This document shows positions 12,900 through 25,557 of a stretch of DNA of 64,000 nucleotides, one piece after another. The notes under the pieces were generated by a model. The model was not told the origin of the DNA. It searched no databases and saw nothing but the letters and a program-made list of their open reading frames with translations. A program made the position numbers and the translations under genes. Source of the stretch: Coriaria nepalensis (Eukaryota > Streptophyta > Magnoliopsida > Cucurbitales > Coriariaceae); NCBI GenBank assembly GCA_027186245.1, contig CP114481.1:52111501-52175500 (forward strand). Direction: 5' to 3'. Each line of letters starts with the position of its first letter. Position 1 is the stretch's first letter.

Positions 12900-13041
12900 A
12901 TCAATGCAAGGAAAGTGTGCATTAGTTTAACCTTAAAATCATTTTCATGAGTCATTTCGAGTTAATAACTTATTTCAAAGCAATTCCAATGAATTCTATT
13001 TTAGCACTACAAACACAACTTTAGTGCACAACTTGGAAAAG
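12900..13041 (+). repeat. Fused B/C monomer, 284-bp deletion relative to copy 2
   Basis: The monomer begins as B (aatcaatgcaaggaaag, ttttcatgag) and ends as C (caattccaatgaattc, tagcactacaaacacaac). The corresponding place in the duplicate copy, 20007-20432, has three monomers. The two copies therefore differ by exactly two monomers at this point. Confidence 0.8.
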
Positions 13042-15589
13042 ATGAAAGCAAGGAGAGGTTACATTTGCTAACTTTAACATCCTTTTAATGAGTCATTTCA
13101 AGTCACTAACTTTTTTTAAAGCAATTCGAACGAATTCTATTTTCCCACTTCAAACACAAGTTTTGTACATACCTTACAAATGATCAATGCAAGGAAAGTG
13201 TGCATTAGTTTGAGCTTAAAATCATTTTCATGAGTCATTTCGAGTTAATAACTTATTTCAAAGCAATTCGAACGAATTCTATTTATGCACTTCAAACGCA
13301 AGTTTTGTCCATAACTTTCAAGTGATCATTGCAACGAAAGTGTGCATTCGTTTAACCCTAAAATCATTTTAATGAGTCATTTCGAGTTAATAACTTATTT
13401 CAAAGCAATTCGAACAAATTCTATTTTAGCACTACAAACACAACTTTAGTGCAGAACTTGCAAAATATGAATGCGGAGAGGTTGCATTTGTTAACTTTAA
13501 AATCATTTTAAAGAGTCATTTCAAGTCTATAACTTTTTTCAAAGCAATTCGAACGAATTCTATTTTCGCACTTCAAACACAAGTTTTGTGCATAACTTGC
13601 AAATGATCAATGCAACGAAAGTGTGCATTCGTTTAACCTTACAATCATTTGAATGAGTCATTTTGAGTTTATAACTTATTTCAAAGCAATTCGAACGAAT
13701 TCTATTTACGCACTTCAAACGCAAGTTTTGTCCATAACTTTCAAATGATCATTGCAACGAAAGTGTGCATTCGTTTAACCTTAAAATCATTTTAATGAGT
13801 CATTTCGAGTTAATAACTTATTTCAAAGAAACTGGAACAAATTCTATTTTAGCACTACAAACACAACTTGAGTGCATAACTGGCAAAAGATGAATGCAAG
13901 GAGAGGTTGCATTTGTTAACTTTAAAATCATTTTAATGAGTCATTTCAAGTCAATAACTTTTTTCAAAGCAATTCGAACGAATTCTATTTACGCACTTCA
14001 AAGACAAGTTTTGTGCATAACTTGCAAAAGATCAATGCAAGGAAAGTGTGCATTAGTTTAACCTTAAAATCATTTGAATTAGTCATTTCAAGTCAATAAC
14101 ATATTTTAAAGCAATTCGAACGAATTCTACTCACGCACTTCAAACGCAAGTTTTGTCCATAACTTTCAAGTGATCATTGCAACGAAAGTGTGCGTTCGTT
14201 TAACCTTAAAATCATTTTAATGAGTCATTTCGAGTTAATAACTTATTTCAAAGCAATTCGAACAAATTCTATTTTAGCACTACAAACACAACTTGAGTTC
14301 ATAACTTGCAAAAGATGAATGCAAGGAGAGGTTGCATTTGTTAACTTTAAAATCATTTTAATGAGTCATTTCAAGTCAATAACTTTTTTCAAAGCAATTC
14401 GAACGAATTCTATTTACGCACTTCAAAGACAAGTTTTGTGCATAACTTGCAAAAGATCAATGCAAGGAAAGTGTGCATTAGTTTAACCTTAAAATCATTT
14501 GAATTAGTCATTTCAAGTCAATAACATAATTCAAAGCAATTCGAACGAATTCTTTTTACGCACTTCAAACGCAAGTTTTGTCCATAACTTTCAAGTGATC
14601 ATTGCAACAAAAGTTACCATTCGTTTAACCTTAAAATCATTTTAACGAGTCATTTCGAGTTAATAACTTATTTCAAAGCAATTCGAACAAATTCTATTTT
14701 AGCACTACAAACACAACTTGAGTGCATAACTTGCAAAAGATGAATGCAAGGAGAGGTTGCATTTGTTAACTTTAAAATCATTTTAATGAGTCATTTCAAG
14801 TCAATAACTTTTTTGAAAGCAATTCGAACGAATTCTATTTTCGCACTTCAAACACAAGTTTTGTGCATAACTTGCAAATGATCAATGCAAGGAAAGTGTG
14901 CATTAGTTTAACCTTAAAATCATTTTCATGAGTCATTTTGAGTTAATAACTTATTTCAAAGCAATTCGAACGAATTCTATTTACGCACTTCAAATGCAAG
15001 TTTTGTCCATAACTTTCAAGTGATCATTCCAACGAAAGTGTGCATTCGTTTAACCTTAAAATCATTGTAATGAGTCATTTCGAGTTAATAACTTATTTCA
15101 AAGCAATTCGAACAAATTCTACTTTAGCACTACAAACACAACTTTAGTGCATAACTTACAAAATATGAATGCAAGGAGAGGTTGCATTTGTTAACTTTAA
15201 AATCATTTTAATGAGTCATTTCAAGTCACTAACTTTTTTCAAAGCAATTCGAACGAATTCTATTTTCCCACTTCAAACACAAGTTTTGTGCATAACTTGT
15301 AAATGATCAATGCAAGGAAAGTGTGCATTAGTTTAACCTTAAAATCATTTGAATTAGTCATTTCAAGTCAATAACATATTTCGAAGCAATTCGTACGAAT
15401 TCTATTTTCGCACTTCAAACGCAAGTTTTGTCCATAACTTTCAAGTGATCATTGCAACGAAAGTGTGCATTCGTTTAACCGTAAAATCATTTGAATGAGT
15501 CATTTCGAGTTAATAACTTATTTCGAAGCAATTCGAACAAATTCTATTTACGCACTTCAAATACAAGTTTTGTCCATAACTTTGAACTG

Positions 15590-15759
15590 ATCATTGCAAC
15601 GAAAGTGTGCATTCGTTTAACCTTAAAATCATTTTAATGAGTCATTTCGAGTTAATAACTTATTTCAAATCATTTCAAGTCAATAACTTTTTTCAAAGCA
15701 ATTCGAACGAATTCTATTTTCGCACTTCATACACAAGTTTTGTGCATAACTTGCAAATG
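15590..15759 (+). repeat. 170-bp chimeric monomer with 28-bp internal step (copy 1)
   Basis: The monomer begins as C and, after ataacttatttcaaa, jumps back 28 bases into an A monomer that resumes at tcatttcaagtc. Bases 15642-15669 and 15670-15697 are therefore diverged versions of the same 28-bp segment (C-type then A-type). It is one of very few out-of-register junctions in the window, and the added length opens a spurious 73-codon frame. The preceding monomer at 15448 is itself a C/B hybrid. Confidence 0.88.
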
Positions 15760-16589
15760 ATCAATGCAAGGAAAGTGTGCATTCGTTTAACCTTAAAATC
15801 ATTTGAATCAGTCATTTTGAGTTTGTAACTTATTTCAAAGCAATTCGAACGAATTCTATTTACGCACTTCAAATACAAGTTTTGTCCATAACTTTCAACT
15901 GATCATTGCAACGAAAGTGTGCATTCGTTTAACCTTAAAATCATTTTAATGAGTCATTTCGAGTTAATAACTTATTTCAAAGCAATTCGAACAAATTCTA
16001 TTTTTGCACTCCAAACACAACTTTAGTGCATAACTTGCAAAATATGAATGCGAGGAAGGGTTGCATTTGCCAACTTTAAAATCATTTTAATGAGTCATTT
16101 CAAGTCAATAACTTTTTTCAAAGCAATTCAAACGAATTCTATTTTCGCACTTTAAACACCAGTATTGTGCATAACTTGCAAAAGATCAATGCAAGGAAAG
16201 TGTGCATTAGTTTACCTTAAAATCATTTTCATGAGTTATTTTGATTTTATAACTTATTTCAAAGCAATTCGAACGAATTCTATTTATGCACTTCAAATGC
16301 AAGTTTTGTCCATAACTTTCAAGTGATCATTGCAACGAAAGTGTGCATTCGTTTAACCTTAAAATCATTTTAAAGAGTCATTTCGAGTTAATAACTTATT
16401 TCAAAGCAATTCGAACAAATTCTATTTTAGCACTACAAACACAACTTTAGTGCATAACTTGCAAAATATGAATGCAAGGAGGGGTTGCATTTGTTAACTT
16501 TAAAATCATTTTAATGAGTCATTTCAAGTCAATAACTTTTTTCAAAGCAATTCGAACGAATTCTATTTTCGCACTTCAAACACAATTTT

Positions 16590-18900
16590 TGTGCATAACT
16601 TGCAAATGATCAATGCAAGGAAAGTGTGCATTAGTTTAACATTAAAATCATTTTCATGAGTCATTTTGAGTTTATAACTTATTTCAAAGCAAGTAGAACG
16701 AATTCTATTTACGCACTTCAAATGCAAGTTTTGTCCATAACTTTCAAGTGATCATTGCAACGAAAGTGTGCATTCGTTTAACTTAAAATCATTTTAATGA
16801 GTCATTTCGAGTTAATAACTTATTTCAAAGAAACTGGAACAAATTCTATTTTAGCACTACAAACACAACTTGAGTGCATAACTGGCAAAAGATGAATGCA
16901 AGGAGAGGTTGCATTTGTTAACTTTATAATCATTTTAGTGAGTCATTTCAAGTCAATAACTTTTTTCAAAGCAATTCGAACGAATTCTATTTACGCACTT
17001 CAAAGACAAGTTTTGTGCATAACTTGCAAAAGATCAATGCAAGGAAAGTGTGCATTAGTTTAACCTTAAAATCATTTGAATTAGTCATTTCAAGTCAATA
17101 ACATATTTTAAAGCAATTCGAACGAATTCTAGTCACGCACTTCAAACGCAAGTTTTGTCCATAACTTTCAAGTGATCATTGCAACGAAAGTGTGCGTTCG
17201 TTTAACCTTAAAATCATTTTAATGAGTCATTTCGAGTTAATAACTTATTTCAAAGCAATTCGAACAAATTCTATTTTAGCACTACAAACACAACTTGAGT
17301 TCATAACTTGCAAAAGATGAATGCAAGGAGAGGTTGCATTTGTTAACTTTAAAATCATTTTAATGAGTCATTTCAAGTCAATAACTTTTTTCAAAGCAAT
17401 TCGAACGAATTCTATTTACGCACTTCAAAGACAAGTTTTGTGCATAACTTGCAAAAGATCAATGCAAGGAAAGTGTGCATTAGTTTAAACTTAAAATCAT
17501 TTGAATTAGTCATTTCAAGTCAATAACATATTTTAAAGCAATTCGAACGAATTCTATTCACGCACTTCAAACCCAAGTTTTGTCCATAACTTTCAAGTGA
17601 TCATTGCAACGAAAGTGTGCGTTCGTTTAACCTTAAAATCATTTTAATGAGTCATTTCGAGTTAATAACTCATTTCAAAGCAATTCGAACAAATTTTATT
17701 TTAGCACTACAAACACAACTTTAGTGCATAAGTTGCAAAAGAGGAATGCAAGGAGAGGTTGCATTTGCTTACTTTAAAATCCTTTTAATGAGTCATTTCA
17801 AGTCAATAACTCTTTTCAAAGCAATTCGAACGAATTCTATTTTCGCACTTCAAACACAAGTTTTGTGCCTAACTTGCAAAAGATCAATGCAAGGAAAGTG
17901 TGCATTAGTTTAAACTTAAAATCATTTGAATTAGTCATTTCAAGTCAATAACATATTTTAAAGCAATTCGAACGAATTCTATTCACGCACTTCAAACCCA
18001 AGTTTTGTCCATAACTTTCAAGTGATCATTGCAACGAAAGTGTGCGTTCGTTTAACCTTAAAATCATTTTAATGACTCATTTCGAGTTAATAACTCATTT
18101 CAAAGCAATTCGAACAAATTTTATTTTAGCACTACAAACACAACTTTAGTGCATAAGTTGCAAAAGAGGAATGCAAGGAGAGGTTGCATTTGCTTACTTT
18201 AAAATCCTTTTAATGAGTCATTTCAAGTCAATAACTCTTTTCAAAGCAATTCGAACGAATTCTATTTTCGCACTTCAAACACAATTTTTGTGCATAACTT
18301 GCAAATGATCAATGCAAGGAAAGTGTGCATTAGTTTAACATTAAAATCATTTTCATGAGTCATTTTGAGTTTATAACTTATTTCAAAGCAAGTCGAACGA
18401 ATTCTATTTACGCACTTCAAATGCAAGTTTTGTCCATAACTTTCAAGTGATCATTGCAACGAAAGTGTGCATTCGTTTAACTTAAAATCATTTTAATGAG
18501 TCATTTCGAGTTAATAACTTATTTCAAAGAAACTGGAACAAATTCTATTTTAGCACTACAAACACAACTTGAGTGCATAACTGGCAAAAGATGAATGCAA
18601 GGAGAGGTTGCATTTGTTAACTTTATAATCATTTTAGTGAGTCATTTCAAGTCAATAACTTTTTTCAAAGCAATTCGAACGAATTCTATTTACGCACTTC
18701 AAAGACAAGTTTTGTGCATAACTTGCAAAAGATCAATGCAAGGAAAGTGTGCATTAGTTTAACCTTAAAATCATTTGAATTAGTCATATCAAGTCAATAA
18801 CATATTTTAAAGCAATTCGAACGAATTCTATTCACGCACTTCAAACGCAAGTTTTGTCCATAACTTTCAAGTGATCATTGCAACGAAAGTGTGCGTTCGT
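16590..18900 (+). repeat. 1699-bp (four-HOR) tandem duplication
   Basis: Markers acacaatttttgtgc, agaaactggaac and tttataatcattttagtg occur near 16590-16923 and again 1699 bp later near 18290-18622, and also at 23540-23889 in the large duplication. Between them lie two neighbouring HOR units with aagttgcaaaagagg at A monomers 17742 and 18167. Confidence 0.75.
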
Positions 18901-19015
18901 TTAACCTTAAAATCATTTTAATGAGTCATTTCGAGTTAATAACATATTTCAAAGCAATTCGAACAAATTCTATTTTAGCACTACAAACACAACTTGGGTG
19001 CATAACTTGCAAAAG

Positions 19016-22000
19016 ATGAATGCAAGGAGAGGTTGCATTTGTTAACTTTAAAATCATTTTAATGAATCATTTCAAGTCAATAACTTTTTTCAAAGCAATT
19101 CGAACGAATTCTATTTTCGCACTTCAAACACAAGTTTTGTGCCTAACTTGCAAAAGATCAATGCAAGGAAAGTGTGCATTAGTTTAAACTTAAAATCATT
19201 TGAATTAGTCATTTCAAGTCAATAACATATTTTAAAGCAATTCGAACGAATTCTATTCACGCACTTCAAACCCAAGTTTTGTCCATAACTTTCAAGTGAT
19301 CATTGCAACGAAAGTGTGCGTTCGTTTAACCTTAAAATCATTTTAATGAGTCATTTCGAGTTAATAACTCATTTCAAAGCAATTCGAACAAATTTTATTT
19401 TAGCACTACAAACACAACTTTAGTGCATAAGTTCCAAAAGAGGAATGCAAGGAGAGGTTGCATTTGCTTACTTTAAAATCCTTTTAATGAGTCATTTCAA
19501 GTCAATAACTCTTTTCAAAGCAATTCGAACGAATTCTATTTTCGCACTTCAAACACAAGTTTTGTGCATAACTTGCAAAAGATCAATGCAAGGAAAGTGT
19601 GCATTAGTTTAACCTTAAAATCATTTGAATTAGTCAATTGAAGTAAATAACATATTTCAAAGCAATTCGTACGAATTCTATTTTCGCACTTCAAACGCAA
19701 GTTTTGTCCATAACTTTCAAGTGATCATTGCAACGAAAGTGTGCATTCGTTTAACCTTAAAATCATTTTAATGAGTCATTTCGAGTTAATAACTTATTTC
19801 AAAGCAATTCGAACAAATTCTACTTTAGCACTAAAAACACAACTTTAGTGCATAACTTGCAAAATATGAATGCAAGGAGAGGTTGCATTTGCTAACTTTA
19901 ACATCCTTTTAATGAGTCATTTCAAGTCACTAACTTTTTTCAAAGCAATTCGAACGAATTCTATTTTCCCACTTCAAACACAAGTTTTCTGCATAACTTG
20001 CAAATAATCAATGCAAGGAAAGTGTGCATTAGTTTAACCTTAAAATCATTTTCATGAGTCATTTTGAGTTTATAACTTATTTCGAAGCAATTCGAACGAA
20101 TTCTATTTACGCACTTCAAACGCAAGTTTTGTCCATAACTTTCAAGTGATCATTGCAACGAAAGTGTGCATTCGTTTAACCTTAAAATCATTTTAATGAG
20201 TCATTTCGAGTTAATAACTTATTTCAAAGTAATTCGAACGAATTCTATTTACGCACTTATAACGCAAGTTTTGTCCATAACTTTCGAGTGATCACTGCAA
20301 GGAAAGTGTGCATTCGTTTAACCTTAATATCATTTTAATGAGTCATTTCGAGTTAATAACTTATTTCAAAGCAATTCCAATGAATTCTATTTTAGCACTA
20401 CAAACACAACTTTAGTGCATAACTTGGAAAAGATGAAAGCAAGGAGAGGTTGCATTTGCTAACTTTAACATCCTTTTAATGAGTCATTTCAAGTCACTAA
20501 CTTTTTTTAAAGCAATTCGAACGAATTCTATTTTCCCACTTCAAACACAAGTTTTGTACATACCTTACAAATGATCAATGCAAGGAAAGTGTGCATTAGT
20601 TTGAGCTTAAAATCATTTTCATGAGTCATTTCGAGTTAATAACTTATTTCAAAGCAATTCGAACGAATTCTATTTATGCACTTCAAACGCAAGTTTTGTC
20701 CATAACTTTCAAGTGATCATTGCAACGAAAGTGTGCATTCGTTTAACCCTAAAATCATTTTAATGAGTCATTTCGAGTTAATAACTTATTTCAAAGCAAT
20801 TCGAACAAATTCTATTTTAGCACTACAAACACAACTTTAGTGCATAACTTGCAAAATATGAATGCGGAGAGGTTGCATTTGTTAACTTTAAAATCATTTT
20901 AAAGAGTCATTTCAAGTCTATAACTTTTTTCAAAGCAATTCGAACGAATTCTATTTTCGCACTTCAAACACAAGTTTTGTGCATAACTTGCAAATGATCA
21001 ATGCAAGGAAAGTGTGCATTCGTTTAACCTTACAATCATTTGAATGAGTCATTTTGAGTTTATAACTTATTTCAAAGCAATTCGAACGAATTCTATTTAC
21101 GCACTTCAAACGCAAGTTTTGTCCATAACTTTCAAGTGATCATTGCAACGAAAGTGTGCGTTCGTTTAACCTTAAAATCATTTTAATGAGTCATTTCGAG
21201 TTAATAACTTATTTCAAAGCAATTCGAACAAATTCAATTTTAGCACTACAAACACAACTTGAGTTCATAACTTGCAAAAGATGAATGCAAGGAGAGGTTG
21301 CATTTGTTAACTTTAAAATCATTTTAATGAGTCATTTCAAGTCAATAACTTTTTTCAAAGCAATTCGAACGAATTCTATTTTCGCACTTCAAACACAAGT
21401 TTTGTGCATAACTTGCAAAAGATCAATGCAAGGAAAGTATGCATTAGTTTAACCTTAAAATCATTTGAATTAGTCATTTCAAGTCAATAACATATTTCAA
21501 AGCAATTCGAACGAATTCTTTTTACGCACTTCAAACGCAAGTTTTGTCCATAACTTTCAAGTGATCATTGCAACAAAAGTTACCATTCGTTTAACCTTAA
21601 AATCATTTTAACGAGTCATTTCGAGTTAATAACTTATTTCAAAGCAATTCGAACAAATTCTATTTTAGCACTACAAACACAACTTGAGTGCATAACTTGC
21701 AAAAGATGAATGCAAGGAGAGGTTGCATTTGTTAACTTTAAAATCATTTTAATGAGTCATTTCAAGTCAATAACTTTTTTGAAAGCAATTCGAACGAATT
21801 CTATTTTCGCACTTCAAACACAAGTTTTGTGCATAACTTGCAAATGATCAATGCAAGGAAAGTGTGCATTAGTTTAACCTTAAAATCATTTTCATGAGTC
21901 ATTTTGAGTTAATAACTTATTTCAAAGCAATTCGAACGAATTCTATTTACGCACTTCAAATGCAAGTTTTGTCCATAACTTTCAAGTGATCATTCCAACG

Positions 22001-23857
22001 AAAGTGTGCATTCGTTTAACCTTAAAATCATTGTAATGAGTCATTTCGGGTTAATAACTTATTTCAAAGCAATTCGAACAAATTCTACTTTAGCACTGCA
22101 AACACAACTTTAGTGCATAACTTACGAAATATGAATGCAAGGAGAGGTTGCATTTGTTAACTTTAAAATCATTTTAATGAGTCATTTCAAGTCACTAACT
22201 TTTTTCAAAGCAATTCGAACGAATTCTATTTTCCCACTTCAAACACAAGTTTTGTGCATAACTTGCAAATGATCAATGCAAGGAAAGTGTGCATTAGTTT
22301 AACCTTAAAATCATTTGAATTAGTCATTTCAAGTCAATAACATATTTCGAAGCAATTCGTACGAATTCTATTTTCGCACTTCAAACGCAAGTTTTGTCCA
22401 TAACTTTCAAGTGATCATTGCAACGAAAGTGTGCATTCGTTTAACCGTAAAATCATTTGAATGAGTCATTTCGAGTTAATAACTTATTTCGAAGCAATTC
22501 GAACAAATTCTATTTACGCACTTCAAATACAAGTTTTGTCCATAACTTTCAACTGATCATTGCAACGAAAGTGTGCATTCGTTTAACCTTAAAATCATTT
22601 TAATGAGTCATTTCGAGTTAATAACTTATTTCAAATCATTTCAAGTCAATAACTTTTTTCAAAGCAATTCGAACGAATTCTATTTTCGCACTTCATACAC
22701 AAGTTTTGTGCATAACTTGCAAATGATCAATGCAAGGAAAGTGTGCATTCGTTTAACCTTAAAATCATTTGAATCAGTCATTTTGAGTTTGTAACTTATT
22801 TCAAAGCAATTCGAACGAATTCTATTTACGCACTTCAAATACAAGTTTTGTCCATAACTTTCAACTGATCATTGCAACGAAAGTGTGCATTCGTTTAACC
22901 TTAAAATCATTTTAATGAGTCATTTCGAGTTAATAACTTATTTCAAAGCAATTCGAACAAATTCTATTTTAGCACTACAAACACAACTTTAGTGCATAAC
23001 TTGCAAAATATGAATGCGAGGAGGGGTTGCATTTGCCAACTTTAAAATCATTTTAATGAGTCATTTCAAGTCAATAACTTTTTTCAAAGCAATTCAAACG
23101 AATTCTATTTTCGCACTTTAAACACCAGTATTGTGCATAACTTGCAAAAGATCAATGCAAGGAAAGTGTGCATTAGTTTACCTTAAAATCATTTTCATGA
23201 GTTATTTTGATTTTATAACTTATTTCAAAGCAATTCGAACGAATTCTATTTACGCACTTCAAATACAAGTTTTGTCCATAACTTTCAAGTGATCATTGCA
23301 ACGAAAGTGTGCATTCGTTTAACCTTAAAATCATTTTAATGAGTCATTTCGAGTTAATAACTTATTTCAAAGCAATTCGAACAAATTCTATTTTAGCACT
23401 ACAAACACAACTTTAGTGCATAACTTGCAAAATATGAATGCAAGGAGGGGTTGCATTTGTTAACTTTAAAATCATTTTAATGAGTCATTTCAAGTCAATA
23501 ACTTTTTTCAAAGCAATTCGAACGAATTCTATTTTCGCACTTCAAACACAATTTTTGTGCATAACTTGCAAATGATCAATGCAAGGAAAGTGTGCATTAG
23601 TTTAACATTAAAATCATTTTCATGAGTCATTTTGAGTTTATAACTTATTTCAAAGCAAGTCGAACGAATTCTATTTACGCACTTCAAATGCAAGTTTTGT
23701 CCATAACTTTCAAGTGATCATTGCAACGAAAGTGTGCATTCGTTTAACTTAAAATCATTTTAATGAGTCATTTCGAGTTAATAACTTATTTCAAAGAAAC
23801 TGGAACAAATTCTATTTTAGCACTACAAACACAACTTGAGTGCATAACTGGCAAAAG
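19016..23857 (+). repeat. About 5-kb segmental duplication, copy 2
   Basis: This is the partner of 11909-16891. Copy 2 keeps the monomers B 20007, C/B 20149 and C 20291 where copy 1 has a single fused B/C monomer at 12900. Copy 2 lacks one trimer that copy 1 has at about 13748-14172. Apart from these, many stretches between 22131 and 23717 look almost identical to 15165-16751. Good matching may extend a little past 23857. Confidence 0.8.
22556..22725 (+). repeat. 170-bp chimeric monomer (copy 2)
   Basis: This is the copy of the chimera at 15590, exactly 6966 bp further on, with the same out-of-register C-to-A junction. Its presence in both copies shows the junction formed before the large duplication. 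Confidence 0.87.
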
Positions 23858-25557
23858 ATGAATGCAAGGAGAGGTTGCATTTGTTAACTTTATAATCATT
23901 TTAGTGAGTCATTTCAAGTCAATAACTTTTTTCAAAGCAATTCGAACGAATTCTATTTACGCACTTCAAAGACAAGTTTTGTGCATAATTTGCAAAAGAT
24001 CAATGCAAGGAAAGTGTGCATTAGTTTAACCTTAAAATCATTTGAATTAGTCATTTCAAGTCAATAACATATTTTAAAGCAATTCGAACGAATTCTATTC
24101 ACGCACTTCAAACGCAAGTTTTGTCCATAACTTTCAAGTGATCATTGCAACGAAAGTGTGCGTTCGTTTAACCTTAAAATCATTTTAATGAGTCATTTCG
24201 AGTTAATAACATATTTCAAAGCAATTCGAACAAATTCTATTTTAGCACTACAAACACAACTTGAGTGCATAACTTGCAAAAGATGAATGCAAGGAGAGGT
24301 TGCATTTGTTAACTTTAAAATCATTTTAATGAGTCATTTCAAGTCAATAACTTTTTTCAAAGCAATTCGAACGAATTCTATTTACGCACTTCAAAGACAA
24401 GTTTTGTGCATAACTTGCAAAAGATCAATGCAAGTAAAGTGTGCATTAGTTTAACCTTAAAATCATTTGAATTAGTCATTTCAAGTCAATAACATATTTC
24501 AAAGCAATTCGAACGAATTCTTTTTACGCACTTCAAACGCAAGTTTTGTCCATAACTTTCAAGTGATCATTGCAACAAAAGTTACCATTCGTTTAACCTT
24601 AAAATCATTTTAACGAGTCATTTCGAGTTAATAACTTATTTCAAAGCAATTCGAACAAATTCTATTTTAGCACTACAGACACAACTTGAGTGCATAACTT
24701 GCAAAAGATGAATGCAAGGAGAGGTTGCATTTGTTAACTTTAAAATCATTTTAATGAGTCATTTCAAGTCAATAACTTTTTTCAAAGCAATTCGAACGAA
24801 TTCTATTTACGCACTTCAAAGACAAGTTTTGTGCATAACTTGCAAAAGATCAATGCAAGGAAAGTGTGCATTAGTTTAACCTTAAAATCATTTGAATTAG
24901 TCATTTCAAGTCAATAACATATTTCAAAGCAATTGGAACGAATTCTTTTTACGCACTTCAAACGCAAGTTTTGTCCATAACTTTCAAGTGATCATTGCAA
25001 CAAAAGTTACCATTCGTTTAACCTTAAAATCATTTTAACGAGTCATTTCGAGTTAATAACTTATTTCAAAGCAATTCGAACAAATTCTATTTTAGCACTA
25101 CAAACACAACTTGAGTGCATAACTTGCAAAAGATGAATGCAAGGAGAGGTTGCATTTGTTAACTTTAAAATCATTTTAATGAGTCATTTCAAGTCAATAA
25201 CTTTTTTCAAAGCAATTCGAACGAATTCTTTTTACGCACTTCAAACACAAGTTTTGTGCATAACTTGCAAATGATCAATGCAAGGAAAGTGTGCATTAGT
25301 TTAACCTTAAAATCATTTTCATGAGTCATTTTGAGTTAATAACTTATTTCAAAGCAATTCGAACGAATTCAATTTACGCACTTCAAATGCAAGTTTTGTC
25401 CATAACTTTCAAGTGATCATGGCAACGAAAGTGTGCATTCGTTTAACCTTAAAATCATTTTAATGAGTCATTTCGAGTTAATAACTTATTTCAAAGCAAT
25501 TCGAACAAATTCTATTTTAGCACTACAAACACAACTTTAGTGCATAACTTGCAAAAG

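Larger units (their letters stand above)
11909..16891 (+). repeat. About 5-kb segmental duplication, copy 1
   Basis: This segment matches 19016-23857. Shared rare markers include acttgggtgc (11885, 18992), aagttgcaaaagagg (near 12334, compare 19441), gatgaaagcaagg (13041, 20432), an AAG deletion giving aatgcggagagg (13467, 20858), the 170-bp chimera (15590, 22556) and caccagtattgtgc (near 16150, 23125). The offset is 7107 bp, then 7391, then 6966. The two copies therefore differ by a 284-bp and a 425-bp change, each a whole number of monomers. Confidence 0.82.

Noticed and set aside
15607..15828. 73-codon frame, repeated identically at 22573-22794
   Set aside because: Conservation of the peptide is explained by the 6966-bp segmental duplication; the frame exists because the 28-bp step of the chimeric monomer bridges a stop.
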